Assembly (NCBI RefSeq): GCF_014349105.1 | Contig: NZ_JACSJI010000023.1 | Location: forward strand, 1-60,487 | DNA length: 60,487 nucleotides | From: Caulobacter sp. 17J80-11 | GTDB lineage: Bacteria > Pseudomonadota > Alphaproteobacteria > Caulobacterales > Caulobacteraceae | Reading direction: 5' to 3' | In this document: one piece after another, positions 25,375 through 34,529 of the stretch | Position numbering within the stretch: position 1 is the first letter of the stretch | Layout of the letters: each line of letters starts with the position of its first letter | Notes under the pieces: model-generated | Told to the model about the DNA's origin: nothing | The model's input: only the letters and a program-made list of their open reading frames with translations | The model's database searches: none | Translations under genes and position numbers: made by a program

Positions 25375-26118
25375 ATGGACACGCTTAGGGGCCGCTGGGC
25401 GAAGCTATATCCGCACGTGCTGCAGTTCGGTCCGCAGGACGAGCTGCCGCGTCCGGCCGTCCTGATGTTCCCCGGCTGCGGCGGAGTGCGCAAGCACCAC
25501 ATGGAATACGTGAAGGCGGCGGTGCGGGCCGGCTGGCGGGCCTATCTGGTCTCCAGCTACGGCCATCGCGGCTGGTCCAAGCGCTTCGCCGCCACCTTCG
25601 TCTGCACCGGGGCGCTGCTGCGCGGGGCCAGGCGCGCCGGCGACGTGCTGGCCGCGGTCTGGGGGATTTCGCAGCTGCCGGGCGTCGATCCCGAGCGGGT
25701 CGCCCTGGCCGGCTGGAGCCACGGCGGCTGGTCGATCATGGACCTGATGACCATGCCGCTGCTCCGCCGTGGCGAGGCGGGCCTGGCGGACCCTGATCCG
25801 CGCTGGCTCTCCGGGGTCGAGCGGCTGTTCCTGGGCTATCCGTATGTAGGCGTTCTGGCCCGCAGCTCGCGCCGGCCCTGGCTTCGCGCGCCGCGCACCT
25901 TCGGGGTCGTGCCGCGGCGCGACCACATGGCCACGGTGCGCACCCACATGAAGGTCTACGCCGCCCCGCTGGCGGCCGGGGTGGACCTGGAGCTGTGGTC
26001 GCCGGACGGAACCCACGCCTTCGACGAGCCGGGCATCCGCGTGCCCCTGCCCATCACCTTCGACGCGGACCTGCTGGGCGAGGCGGTGCAGCGGTTCGAG
26101 AAATTCCTGAGGGGCTGA
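25375..26118 (+). CDS. Dienelactone-hydrolase-like protein 3
   Basis: 247 residues, no signal peptide. It begins like copy 2 (DTLRGRWAKLYPHVLQFGPQDE) and keeps GWSHGG (Ser115), RRDHMATV and GTHAFDEPG, but the first block reads MFPGCGGVR with Pro in place of His, which changes the oxyanion-hole region. It is the most diverged copy (shorter tail, no Lys-rich end). A palindromic repeat follows at 26127, separating it from the convergent PCu(A)C gene. Confidence 0.9.
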   Translation: MDTLRGRWAKLYPHVLQFGPQDELPRPAVLMFPGCGGVRKHHMEYVKAAVRAGWRAYLVSSYGHRGWSKRFAATFVCTGALLRGARRAGDVLAAVWGISQLPGVDPERVALAGWSHGGWSIMDLMTMPLLRRGEAGLADPDPRWLSGVERLFLGYPYVGVLARSSRRPWLRAPRTFGVVPRRDHMATVRTHMKVYAAPLAAGVDLELWSPDGTHAFDEPGIRVPLPITFDADLLGEAVQRFEKFLRG

Positions 26119-26126
26119 CGCGAAAT

Positions 26127-26206
26127 CCTCGTCCTTCGACAGGCTCAGGATGAGGGTTTCTACTGCGGCCTAAGCAGCCTCATCCTGAGCCTGTCGAAGG
26201 ACGAGG
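26127..26206. repeat. Palindromic repeat, 29-bp perfect arms (family D copy 1)
   Basis: Left arm starts CCTCGTCCTTCGACAGGCTC and right arm ends GAGCCTGTCGAAGGACGAGG; the arms are perfectly complementary over 29 bases around a 22-base loop. Found between convergent genes, as are the copies at 31429 and 38593. Loops of copies 1 and 2 share ACTGCGGCC in opposite orientation. Likely a two-way terminator or mobile repeat. Confidence 0.9.
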
Positions 26207-26219
26207 GCGTGTGCCGCGA

Positions 26220-26696
26220 TCAGTGGTGGTGCCCGCCGCCGCCGGTCGCGCCCGGATCGTTCATCACGTGGAAGGCGGTGGTGACCGCGCCGGCCTTTTC
26301 GAACCGCAGGGTCATCTGCACCATGTCGCCGGTCTTCACCGGCTGCTTCAGGCCGAACACCATCAGGTGCTTGCCCCGCGGAGCCAGGACCAGCTGGCCG
26401 CCGGCCGGGACCTCGAAGCCGTCGACCTTCTTCATCTTCATCACGCCGCCCACGTCGGACATCTCGTGCAGCTCGACCCGCGCGGCGCAGGCGCACGAGG
26501 CGCCGACCAGCCGGTCCTTGGCGGCGCCCCGGTTGGTCACCGTCAGATAGGCGCCGGTGTTGGGGTTGTTGCCCAGCGAGGCGCGCATGTGGGTGTCCTT
26601 GACCACCAGCGACCCCGCCGACGCCTGGCGGGCGGCGGCGGGAACGGCGGCCAGGGCCAGAACGGCGGCGGCGACGGCGAAGACGCGGGCGGACAT
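26220..26696 (-). CDS. PCu(A)C-type periplasmic copper chaperone
   Basis: 158 residues with a Sec signal (SARVFAVAAAVLALAAVPAAA). The mature protein has the DUF461/PCu(A)C fold: HMRASLGNNPNTGAYLTVTNRG, then VELHEM and PRGKHLMVFGLK, which together make the H-x-M...H-x-M copper site. The C-terminus ends with GGGGHHH, an extra metal-binding tail. Such proteins carry copper to cytochrome oxidase CuA. It follows trpS by 28 bases and may be co-transcribed; the pairing is not a functional link. Confidence 0.95.
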   Translation of the reverse strand: MSARVFAVAAAVLALAAVPAAARQASAGSLVVKDTHMRASLGNNPNTGAYLTVTNRGAAKDRLVGASCACAARVELHEMSDVGGVMKMKKVDGFEVPAGGQLVLAPRGKHLMVFGLKQPVKTGDMVQMTLRFEKAGAVTTAFHVMNDPGATGGGGHHH

Positions 26697-26724
26697 CGAA
26701 ACGGCTCCTGAACTCGGCCTCTAG

Positions 26725-27765
26725 TTAGGCACGGCCGGGCCAGAACCCAACCAGGCGCTTGACCTCCGCCACGACCGGCTCGGCGATCTCGCTGGCGCGG
26801 CCGGCGCCGTCGGCCAGCACCTTGTCGATCTCGGCCTTGTCGCCCAGGAAGCGGCGCATGGCGTCGCTGACGGGGGCCAGGCTCTCGACCGCCAGGTCGG
26901 CCAGGGCCGGCTTGAAGGCGCCGAAGCCCTGGCCGCCGAACTGCTTCAGCACCTCGGCCGAGGAGATCCCGGCCAGCGCCCCGTAGATGCCGACCAGGTT
27001 CTTGGCCTCCGGACGGCCGTCCAGGTCGGCCGCGTCTTCCGGCAGCGGGTTCGGGTCGGTGGTCGCCTTCTTGATCTTCTTGGCGATGGTGTCGGCGTCG
27101 TCGGTCAGGTTGATGCGCGACAGGTCCGACGGGTCGGACTTCGACATCTTCGCCGAGCCGTCGCGCAGGCTCATGATCCGCGCGCCCGGGCCCTGGATCA
27201 TCGGGTCCGGCTGCGGGAAGAAGCCCGGCGCGTTGAAGTCGTTGTTGAACTTGGCGGCGATGTCGCGGGTCAGTTCCAGGTGCTGCTTCTGGTCCTCCCC
27301 CACCGGCACGCGGGTGGCCTTGTAGGCCAGGATGTCGGCGGCCTGGAGCACCGGGTAGGTGTAGAGGCCGATCGACGACCGTTCCTTGTGCTTGCCCGAC
27401 TTCTCCTTGAACTGGGTCATGCGGTCGAGCCAGCCGAGGCGGGCGACGCAGTTGAACACCCAGGCCAGCTCGGCGTGCGCGCGCACGGCCGACTGGGGGA
27501 AGATGGCGGCCTTCTTCGGATCCAGGCCGGCGGCCAGGTAGGCGGCGGCGATCTCGCGGGTCTGGTCGGCCAGCAGGGCCGGGTCCTGCCACACCGTGAT
27601 GGCGTGCATATCGGCCACGAACAGGAAGGTCGGGAACTGGTCCTGCAGGGCGACGAACTTCTTCAGCGCGCCCAGGTAGTTGCCGAGGTGCAGCGCGCCG
27701 GACGGCTGCACGCCGGACAGCACGCGCTCAGGACCCGCGTAGGCGGGGGTCGGTTGGTCGGTCAT
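26725..27765 (-). CDS. trpS: Tryptophan-tRNA ligase
   Basis: 346 residues from ATG 27765. Class I signature [12 protein letters not shown] (HIGH-like) near the N-terminus and KMSKSD in the second half. Blocks [12 protein letters not shown] and [15 protein letters not shown] are typical. It charges tRNA-Trp in the cytosol. Longer in-frame starts exist upstream but extend into sequence unlike the family. It lies 240 bases after murJ on the same strand. Confidence 0.98.
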   Translation of the reverse strand: MTDQPTPAYAGPERVLSGVQPSGALHLGNYLGALKKFVALQDQFPTFLFVADMHAITVWQDPALLADQTREIAAAYLAAGLDPKKAAIFPQSAVRAHAELAWVFNCVARLGWLDRMTQFKEKSGKHKERSSIGLYTYPVLQAADILAYKATRVPVGEDQKQHLELTRDIAAKFNNDFNAPGFFPQPDPMIQGPGARIMSLRDGSAKMSKSDPSDLSRINLTDDADTIAKKIKKATTDPNPLPEDAADLDGRPEAKNLVGIYGALAGISSAEVLKQFGGQGFGAFKPALADLAVESLAPVSDAMRRFLGDKAEIDKVLADGAGRASEIAEPVVAEVKRLVGFWPGRA

Positions 27766-27824
27766 GGGAGATCTTTCTGGCGGGAGACGGAGGTTGAGAT
27801 CAGGCGCAGGCGAGGGCGCGCTCA

Positions 27825-27847
27825 GCAAAAGTGGGGACCGGTTTTGC
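27825..27847. repeat. Near-palindromic dispersed motif
   Basis: GCAAAAGTGG-GGA-CCGGTTTTGC, 23 bases. Arms GCAAAA/TTTTGC are perfect; the inner part is imperfect. Similar GCAAAAG...CGGTTTTGC motifs occur in many alphaproteobacterial genomes. It sits in the 240-base trpS-murJ gap, where I see no gene. Confidence 0.4.
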
Positions 27848-28005
27848 GCTCGGAGCGCGCCCCATCTTGGATGGCGCGCCTTCCGGGCGGCTGACCGGAG
27901 GCCACTCAGCCTGAAGGCGCGCCGCGGCGCCATCGCCGCCCGTGCGTCTCGTCCGTCATGCGTCCCGTCAGCATCATCGCCGCGCAGTTACGCCCAAGGG
28001 CCGGC

Positions 28006-29667
28006 TCAGAGCAAGTCGGCGCCCGCGGGGGCCTTGGTCTTCGGATCGCGCTTGAGGGCGCGCTTCAGGTCGGCCGGGCGGATGGCGCCGGTCAGCGGCA
28101 GCAGCAGGGCGTAGAGCGCCACGCCGGCCAGGGCCACGGCCGCGACCGCGTACTCCTTCGGGCCCAGGACGTGGTGGCCGAAGAGGTCCAGGCTCATGCC
28201 GGCGAACGGGGCCTCGACCATCGGGCGGAAGGTCTGGGCGGCGAACAGCAGGGCGCCCATGATGCCGGCCGACAGGGCGATGCGGGCCCAGCGCGACACC
28301 GCCTGCTTGGTGGGCGTGTAGTCGCCGCGCTTGCGCAGGGTCATCCACATCATGGTCACGTTGAGCCAGGAGGCGGCGGACGTGGCCGCGGCGATGCCGG
28401 AGAAGCCGATCACCTGGAACAGGCCCACGCCCAGCACGATGTTGGCCACCACCGAGATCAGGGCGAAGCGCATGGGCGCCTTGGTGTCCAGCCGGGCGAA
28501 GAAGGCCGGGGTAAGGATCCGCACCAGCACGAAGGCGGGCGTGCCCCAGCCGTAGTGCAGCAAGGCGAGCGCCGTCTGCTGGGCGTCGTAGGCGTGGAAG
28601 GCGCCGCGCGTGAACAGGCCGTCGATCAGGAAGACCGGCATGGCGAACAGGGCCGCGGCGGCCGGCAGGGTCAGGGCCAGGGTGAAGGTCAGGGCCTCGT
28701 CCATGGCGTCGCGCGCGCCGTCGTGGTCCCTGGCCTGCACCGCCATCGCCAGACGCGGCAGCAGGGCCACGCCGACGGCGACGCCGACCAGGCCCAGCGG
28801 CAGCTGGTAGAGGCGGTCGGCGACGTTCAGCCAGGCGCGCGCGCCGGCCTCGCCCATGGACGCCAACGCCTGGGAGACGAAGATGTTGATCTGGGTGGCG
28901 CTGGCGGCGATGGCGCCGGGAATGGCCAGGCCGATCAGGGCCTTGATCTCGGGGGTCAGGCGCGGCAGGCGCACGCGGATCTTCGCGCCGGTGCGGCGCG
29001 CGCCGACGAACAGCATGGTCGCCTGGATCACGCCGGCGACCAGCACGCCGACCGAGGCGGCCTTGGCGGCGCCCTCCGGCGAGTGCTGCGGCAGCACGGC
29101 GATCAGCATGACGATGTTGAGCACGGCGGCCACGCCCGCCGACAGGGCGAAGCGGTGACGCGCGTTCAGCACCCCTGACAGCAGGGCCACGATCGCCATG
29201 CACGGCAGGTAGGGCATGGTGATGGTGGTGAGCAGGATGGCCAGCTTGAACTTGGCCGGATCGCTGGCGTAGCCGGGGTTGATGACGTGCATCAGCCACG
29301 GCATGGCCAGCTGGGCGGCTACTGTCAGGATAATGGTCGCCGCCGCGATGGTGGCGAGCGCGTCGCTGGCCAGGGCGTCGGCCTTGTCCGCGCCTTCGCC
29401 CTCCAGCTTGCGCGCATAGGCCGGCACGAAGGCGGCCGCGAAGGCGCCCTCGGCAAAGATGCGGCGGAACAGGTTGGGGAAGCTCAACGCCGTGTAGAAG
29501 GCGTCGGCCGCGATGGTCGCGCTGGCCCCGAGCGCGCTGGTCAGCACGATGTCGCGGGCGAAGCCCATCAACCGGCTGACGAGCGTCCAGGCGGAGAAAA
29601 CCAGAGAAGCGCCGATCAGGCTCTTCTTCTTGCGGGGCGGGGCGTCGGCGACGGTCACGGTGCTCAC
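28006..29667 (-). CDS. murJ: Lipid II flippase MurJ
   Basis: 553 residues. About fourteen membrane helices. The N-terminus has the MATE-like signature: SLVFSAWTLVSRLMGFARDIVLTSALG, then AFYTALSFPNLFRRIFAEGAFAAAFVPAY. It moves lipid-linked peptidoglycan precursor across the inner membrane. The C-terminal 60 residues include a basic tail (LKRALKRDPKTKAP). It is preceded on the same strand by pyrF, separated by repeat A4. Confidence 0.97.
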   Translation of the reverse strand: MSTVTVADAPPRKKKSLIGASLVFSAWTLVSRLMGFARDIVLTSALGASATIAADAFYTALSFPNLFRRIFAEGAFAAAFVPAYARKLEGEGADKADALASDALATIAAATIILTVAAQLAMPWLMHVINPGYASDPAKFKLAILLTTITMPYLPCMAIVALLSGVLNARHRFALSAGVAAVLNIVMLIAVLPQHSPEGAAKAASVGVLVAGVIQATMLFVGARRTGAKIRVRLPRLTPEIKALIGLAIPGAIAASATQINIFVSQALASMGEAGARAWLNVADRLYQLPLGLVGVAVGVALLPRLAMAVQARDHDGARDAMDEALTFTLALTLPAAAALFAMPVFLIDGLFTRGAFHAYDAQQTALALLHYGWGTPAFVLVRILTPAFFARLDTKAPMRFALISVVANIVLGVGLFQVIGFSGIAAATSAASWLNVTMMWMTLRKRGDYTPTKQAVSRWARIALSAGIMGALLFAAQTFRPMVEAPFAGMSLDLFGHHVLGPKEYAVAAVALAGVALYALLLPLTGAIRPADLKRALKRDPKTKAPAGADLL

Positions 29668-29727
29668 GCGCCAGTGGTAGGCGGCGGGCGGAAAACCGGC
29701 AAGCGGGATGACGCCGCAGGGCGAGTA

Positions 29728-29888
29728 CTCCTCCCCTGTGGAGCGCAGCGAAACGGGGGAGGGGGACCACGCGAAGCGTGGTCGAGGGGGGCGAGCGGCT
29801 GTGAAACGGGCTCGATCCTAGCGCGGTGCGCGGGTTCGCCCCCTCCACCGCCTTCGGCGGTCCCCCTCCCCCGCTTCGTAGGGGAGGA
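29728..29888. repeat. Composite palindromic intergenic repeat, family A copy 4
   Basis: Left half CTCCTCCCCTGTGGAGCGCAGCG, GGGGGAGGGGGACC and the CCACGCGAAGCGTGG hairpin; right half GCCCCCTCCACC, the CCGCCTTCGGCGG hairpin, CCCCCTCCCCCGCTTCG and GGGGAGGAG. It fills the gap between the pyrF stop and the murJ start on the minus strand, so it may also affect the start of murJ transcription. Confidence 0.85.
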
Positions 29889-29890
29889 GA

Positions 29891-30592
29891 TCAGGCCGCC
29901 GCCATCTCCGCCGCGATCGCCAGGGCCGCGGCCCGGGGATCGGCGGCGGCGGTGATCGGGCGGCCGACCACCAGGTGGGTGGCGCCGGCCTGCAGCGCCT
30001 GCTTCGGTGTGGCGATGCGGGCCTGGTCGTCGGTCGCGCTACCTGCCGGGCGCACGCCAGGCGTGACGACGATGAAATCCGGCCGGCCGGCCGCGCCGGC
30101 GATCTCGCTGATGCGCGCGGCCTCCTGCGGCGAGCAGATCACCCCGTCGCAGCCCGCGTCGATGGCCTGGCGCAGGCGCCGTTCGACCAATTCGGCGGCG
30201 GTGTAGGCGAAGCCCATCTCGGCCAGGTCGGCGTCGGTCAGGCTGGTCAGCACGGTGACGGCCAGCACCTTCAGGCCGCTGTCGCCCGCGCCCTTCACGG
30301 CCGCGCGCATGACCTGCGGCTCGCCGTGCACGGTCAGGAAGTCGCCGCCGGCGCGGGCCAGGGCGGTCGCGGCCTTCTCCACCGTCGCGCCGATGTCGTG
30401 CAGCTTCCAGTCCAGGAAAACCTGCTTGCCCTGCGCCTTCAGCTCGCGGGCCAGGGTCATGCCGTCGCCGGCGAACAGCTGCAGGCCGACCTTGTAGAAG
30501 CTGACCGCGTCGCCGATGCGCTCCACCAGGGCGCGGGCCTCGGCCACGGTCGGCACGTCCAGGGCCACGATCAGGCGGGGGTCGGCGGTCAT
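29891..30592 (-). CDS. pyrF: Orotidine 5'-phosphate decarboxylase
   Basis: 233 residues. It forms UMP from OMP. The catalytic Asp-Lys-Asp block is in FLDWKLHDIGATVEKAA, following FYKVGLQLFAGDG. Later IVVTPGVRPAGS and HLVVGRPIT close the phosphate site. N-terminal LIVALDVPTVAEA is normal. No pyr neighbours. Confidence 0.98.
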   Translation of the reverse strand: MTADPRLIVALDVPTVAEARALVERIGDAVSFYKVGLQLFAGDGMTLARELKAQGKQVFLDWKLHDIGATVEKAATALARAGGDFLTVHGEPQVMRAAVKGAGDSGLKVLAVTVLTSLTDADLAEMGFAYTAAELVERRLRQAIDAGCDGVICSPQEAARISEIAGAAGRPDFIVVTPGVRPAGSATDDQARIATPKQALQAGATHLVVGRPITAAADPRAAALAIAAEMAAA

Positions 30593-30689
30593 TTTCAGCG
30601 TCCTTCAGGTTGCGGCGACGCTGGGCGCGGCTAAAGCTCGCCCGAGGCGCAGGGGGTGCGTCGATTCGAAATCAGGCTGAGGGGTCCCA

Positions 30690-31379
30690 ATGAGCCTCGC
30701 CGCACTCGCGGTCAACTTCTTCGTGGCCCTGTTCGCCCTGATCGATCCGGTCGGGAACGTGCCGATCTACGCGGCCGCCACCAGCGGCGCGAGCTCGGCC
30801 CAGCGCCGGCGCCTGGCGCTGTATCTGTCGCTGTTCATCATCGCCTTCCTGACCTTCTTCTTCTTCACCGGCCTGGCGCTGCTGCAGTTCTTCGGCATCT
30901 CCATCGCCGCCTTCCGCATCGCCGGCGGCATCCTGTTGTTCCTGCTCGGCCTGGAGATGGCGCGCGAGGACTTCATCGCCGTCTTCGCCGACTCCGAGAC
31001 GGGCGATCCCGCCCACGAGGTCAGCGAATACGCCCGCAAGCGCTTCGAGCGCCTGATCGTGCCGTTCGGCATGCCGCTCTTGATCGGCCCGGGCGTGATC
31101 TCGGCGGTGATCATCCAGGCCAGCGAGGTGAAGAAATTCGGCCTGAACGGCGTGCTCGCGGGCCTCGGCGTGATCCTGGCCGTGGGCGTGGCCACCTTCG
31201 CCAGCTTCGCCCTGACCGGCCCGATCAGCCGCGTCCTGGGCAAGATCGGCATGGCCATCGTCGTGCGGGTGCTGGGCCTGATCCTCTGCGCGCTGGCCGT
31301 GCAGTTCATCATCGCCGGCCTCGGCGAAGCCACGCACGGCTTCATCACCAAGAGCGTGGCGACGCCTTACGCGCATTGA
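30690..31379 (+). CDS. MarC-family integral membrane protein
   Basis: 229 residues, six membrane helices. The N-terminal block FFVALFALIDPVGNVPIYAAAT and the second-half block VPFGMPLLIGPGVISAVII are the internal repeat of the MarC/UPF0056 family. GAGGGG stands before the ATG. Despite the name, the family has no proven role in antibiotic resistance. A clean terminator follows at 31397. Confidence 0.95.
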   Translation: MSLAALAVNFFVALFALIDPVGNVPIYAAATSGASSAQRRRLALYLSLFIIAFLTFFFFTGLALLQFFGISIAAFRIAGGILLFLLGLEMAREDFIAVFADSETGDPAHEVSEYARKRFERLIVPFGMPLLIGPGVISAVIIQASEVKKFGLNGVLAGLGVILAVGVATFASFALTGPISRVLGKIGMAIVVRVLGLILCALAVQFIIAGLGEATHGFITKSVATPYAH

Positions 31380-31396
31380 TCAATGTTGAGCGCTAA

Positions 31397-31420
31397 TCCT
31401 TCTCCCTAGAGGGAGAAGGA
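31397..31420. terminator. Candidate terminator after marC
   Basis: TCCTTCTCCCT-AG-AGGGAGAAGGA, a perfect 11-bp stem. It begins 18 bases after the marC stop. No T run follows, so it may be a weak or two-way terminator. Confidence 0.6.
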
Positions 31421-31428
31421 TGGGCCGC

Positions 31429-31509
31429 CCTCGTCCTTCGACAAGCTCAGGATGAGGGCTACTTGGGCCGCAGTAGAAATCCTCATCCTGAGCCTGTCGA
31501 AGGACGAGG
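31429..31509. repeat. Palindromic repeat, family D copy 2
   Basis: CCTCGTCCTTCGACAAGCTC and GAGCCTGTCGAAGGACGAGG with 29-bp arms that differ at one base from copy 1 (AAGC for AGGC). Loop about 23 bases. It lies between marC and rimO, which converge. Confidence 0.85.
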
Positions 31510-31523
31510 GTTTCGGGCCCGCG

Positions 31524-32927
31524 TCAGATCCGCGAAATGACCCGGTGCATCCGCGCGCCGGGGCGCGGGGCGAGGGGCGGACGGTTGAGCGTCCGGCCGG
31601 CCGGTTCGGCCCACAGGTCGTAGGCCTCGGTCCTGGTGACCTTCACCTTGGCGAACTCGCCGATCTTCAGCAGGCCGCCGCCCTTCACGAACACGTTGCC
31701 GTCGATCTCGGGCGCGTCGCCCCGGGAGCGGGTCACGGCCACGCCGTCGCGGCGGACCTCGTCGACGATCACCTCGATCTCGCGGCCGACCTTCTCGCGC
31801 AGCTTGGCGCGGCTGATCTTCTGGGCCGCCTCCATGAAGCGCTCGCGGCGCTCCTGCTTGAGTTCCTCGGGCACGTGGTCGGGCAGGTCGCGGGCCTTGG
31901 CCCCCTCGACGTTCTCGTAGGCGAAGGCGCCGACGCGATCGAGCCTGGCCTCCTCCAGCCAGTCCAGCAGGAACTGGAAGTCCTCCTCGGTCTCGCCGGG
32001 GAAGCCGACCACGAATGTCGAGCGGATGGTCAGGTCGGGGGCGACGGCGCGCCAGTCGGCCAGGCGCTGCAAAGTCTTCTCCTGGTTGGCCGGGCGGCGC
32101 ATGGCCTTCAGCACCTTCGGCGAGGCGTGCTGGAAGGGGATGTCCAGGTAGGGGAGGATCTTGCCCTCGGCCATCAGCGGGATGACCGCGTCGACGTGCG
32201 GGTAGGGGTAGACGTAGTGCAGGCGCGTCCACACGCCCAGCTCGCCCAGGCCGCGGGCCAGCTCCTCGAGATTGGCGCGGTACTTCTGCCCGCGCCACTC
32301 GCCCTCGGCGTACTTGATGTCCAGGCCGTAGGCGGAGGTGTCCTGGGAGACGACCAGCAGCTCCTTCACCCCGGCGTCGACCAGGGCCTCGGCCTCCTTC
32401 AGCACGTCGCGCACCGGGCGCGAGGCGAGGTCGCCGCGCAGCTGCGGGATGATGCAGAAGCTGCAGCGGTGGTCGCAGCCCTCGGAGATCTTCAGGTACG
32501 CGTAGTGCTTGGGGGTCAGCTTGATGCCCTGAGCCGGGACCAGGTCGCGGAACGGGTCCGGCGGCGGCGGAACGTGCTTGTGCACGGCGCTGACGACCGC
32601 GTCGTAGGCGTGCGGGCCGGTGATCTCGACCCGGTCGGCGAAGCGCTCGCGGATGACGTCGGCCTCGGCGCCCAGGCAGCCGGTGACGATGACCTTGCCG
32701 TTCTCCGACAGGGCCTCGCCGATCGCGTCCAGGCTCTCCTCGCGGGCGGAGTCCAGGAAGCCGCAGGTGTTCACCACGACCGTGTCGGCGCCCTCGTAGG
32801 TCGGGCTGATCTCGTAGCCCTCGCCGCGCAGGCGGGTGAGGATGCGCTCGGAGTCGACCAGCGCCTTCGGGCAGCCGAGGCTGACGAAGCCCACCTTGGG
32901 CGCGGATTTGGTCGAGGCGTCGGTCAT
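31524..32927 (-). CDS. rimO: Ribosomal protein S12 methylthiotransferase
   Basis: 467 residues from ATG 32927. The MTTase N-terminal domain supplies three cysteines ([26 protein letters not shown]); the radical-SAM domain has the C-x3-C-x2-C motif [17 protein letters not shown]; the C-terminus has a TRAM-like part ([34 protein letters not shown]). These features are those of RimO, which adds methylthio to Asp in S12. The length is slightly longer than E. coli RimO owing to the tail. Confidence 0.96.
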   Translation of the reverse strand: MTDASTKSAPKVGFVSLGCPKALVDSERILTRLRGEGYEISPTYEGADTVVVNTCGFLDSAREESLDAIGEALSENGKVIVTGCLGAEADVIRERFADRVEITGPHAYDAVVSAVHKHVPPPPDPFRDLVPAQGIKLTPKHYAYLKISEGCDHRCSFCIIPQLRGDLASRPVRDVLKEAEALVDAGVKELLVVSQDTSAYGLDIKYAEGEWRGQKYRANLEELARGLGELGVWTRLHYVYPYPHVDAVIPLMAEGKILPYLDIPFQHASPKVLKAMRRPANQEKTLQRLADWRAVAPDLTIRSTFVVGFPGETEEDFQFLLDWLEEARLDRVGAFAYENVEGAKARDLPDHVPEELKQERRERFMEAAQKISRAKLREKVGREIEVIVDEVRRDGVAVTRSRGDAPEIDGNVFVKGGGLLKIGEFAKVKVTRTEAYDLWAEPAGRTLNRPPLAPRPGARMHRVISRI

Positions 32928-33187
32928 GCGGGCTCCGGCGGCAAAACGGGCCGCCTGATAGCCCAAACCGGCGTTCGCGTCATCGCTCCCGCGTCGATGG
33001 GGCGCGGGAGGGCCTCTGAATGTCGCCCTCGTGCGCGGGGGGCCGGCTTACCCTCAGGCAGGCAGGAGTACCCACGGTTCATGGGCCGGAATGCGTAACC
33101 GCCTAGTCGGTATAGGGCTTCTAGGACAACCGAGCGCCCCAGCTCCAGGGCGAAGCTGAAACGCCCGGGGTCGATCGGCTCGAGGGC

Positions 33188-33646
33188 CTACTTCTTCGCC
33201 TTGTCCATCAGCTCGCCCCATTTCGCGTTGTCGACATAGGCCCCGAGCGCGGACATCTCCTTGTTGACGGCCGGATTGGAGAGCAGCTCGCCGGCGGCGG
33301 CCTGGCCAAACAGCCTGAAGCTCTCATTCATCGATTCCGGGCCGTCTTGCTGGACGGCGGCGACGGCTTCCGCGTGGCAGTCCACCAGCACCAGCCGATC
33401 CATGACGGTGGCGGCCTGCCGCGTGTAGGCGGCGCGTTGTTCCGGCGTGACGCTTGCAATCGCGCTGACGTTCGGATGCGTCGAGAGGGCCGCGAAGAAC
33501 CATTGCACGAACACGATCCGATCCTTGCCGGTGGACGACTCCACGAGGCACTTGCCGAAGGCGTCGGAGGCCGGGCCGGCGTGAGCGGCGCCGGCCGCGC
33601 CGAGCGCGACGGTCAGGGCGGCGGCGGCGATCATCTTGGTCTTCAT
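33188..33646 (-). CDS. Periplasmic hypothetical protein
   Basis: 152 residues with a clear Sec signal (KTKMIAAAALTVALGAAGAAHAGPA). The mature part is helical and includes two cysteines (KCLVES, VDCHAEAV), possibly a disulfide. Similar small periplasmic proteins occur in Caulobacterales. Function unknown; GGGGGAACTCCG precedes the ATG. Confidence 0.85.
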   Translation of the reverse strand: MKTKMIAAAALTVALGAAGAAHAGPASDAFGKCLVESSTGKDRIVFVQWFFAALSTHPNVSAIASVTPEQRAAYTRQAATVMDRLVLVDCHAEAVAAVQQDGPESMNESFRLFGQAAAGELLSNPAVNKEMSALGAYVDNAKWGELMDKAKK

Positions 33647-34057
33647 CGGAGTTCCCCCTTGGCGCGCCGCATACAGCTTCGGCGCGTGACGCGGCGAAGC
33701 TACAGCATAGGACGCGCCTGGAGGAACCGCGGATCGCGTCCGGTTACCCCTTCACGTCCTTTCAGCATCAGCATCTGGCCGATCAGCCGCTGAGGCGGGA
33801 GCGATCACCTCGCGGGTGAAGATCACCGAGAACGCGGCGAAGGTGACGAAATAGCCGACGAAGAGCATGCCTGCGGCCCCCCGCGGTTCGGCGCGACCGT
33901 GGCACGACCCGGACGTGTGGCTCAACCTGTTCCGCTGCAGCGGAGGCCGGAACGCGGTTCGGGCAGCGTGACCGAAACGCCACCGACGTCGGCGGAAACT
34001 CCGGTTTCCGGGCCAGGAGGGTAGAACCGCGGGCGGGCGCGCCACACCTTGGCGGCG
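33647..34057. other. Intergenic region with one doubtful small frame
   Basis: 411 bases. The only candidate is a 38-residue minus-strand frame (33752-33868). A GGAAAC-N4-GTTTCC inverted repeat lies at 33994-34009. I see no repeat of families A to D. Confidence 0.5.
33752..33868 (-). CDS. Possible 38-residue single-pass membrane peptide (doubtful)
   Basis: Starts at ATG 33868. One hydrophobic segment (LFVGYFVTFAAFSVIFT) and a short Asp/Ala-rich C-terminal tail. No strong ribosome site (CGCAGGC only). Small single-pass peptides can be real, but this could be chance. Confidence 0.3.
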   Translation of the reverse strand: MLFVGYFVTFAAFSVIFTREVIAPASAADRPDADAERT

Positions 34058-34516
34058 ATGGATGCGCGGACCTCGACGTCGACTGATCCCCATCCCGGAG
34101 CGCTGGCGGCTCCGGAGGACCTCCTGAAGTTGGCCGACGAGTACCGGACGGCGGCGCACGCGCTGTTGACGGCCGGCCAGCGCGGCAAGCCGCTACGGGC
34201 GCCGTTCTGCTTGTCCGCCCTGCACGCCATCGAGCTCTATTTGAACGCCCTGCTCCTGCACCGTGGGTGCACGGCGCGCAGCCTGCGCGGCCTGCAGCAT
34301 GACTTTGCGAAACGGGCGAAGCAGGCGGCTGACGGAGGTCTGGTGCTGCGACGGCGCACGGCTCAGCACCTCGCCACGGTGGCGGCGACCCGCGAGTACG
34401 TCGTGACCCGCTACGGGCCGGAGATGGCCGCCCCCGCTTCTCAGGTGAACCGACTGTCGGCGAGCCTCGAGGAGGTCGCGAAAAAGGTGAAGGTGTTGCT
34501 GGCCGGTCCGGGCTGA
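34058..34516 (+). CDS. HEPN-like small protein
   Basis: 152 residues from ATG 34058; a TTG nine bases earlier is also in frame. Mostly helical. The middle reads SALHAIELYLNALLLHRG...RSLRGLQHDFAKRAKQA, which looks like the HEPN fold (E-L-Y-L-x-A-L-L, then HD). An Arg and a His (R-x6-H) near the second helix could form the HEPN RNase-like motif, but no MNT or other toxin partner is adjacent. Function unknown. Confidence 0.65.
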   Translation: MDARTSTSTDPHPGALAAPEDLLKLADEYRTAAHALLTAGQRGKPLRAPFCLSALHAIELYLNALLLHRGCTARSLRGLQHDFAKRAKQAADGGLVLRRRTAQHLATVAATREYVVTRYGPEMAAPASQVNRLSASLEEVAKKVKVLLAGPG

Positions 34517-34529
34517 CCGCTGCGGACGC

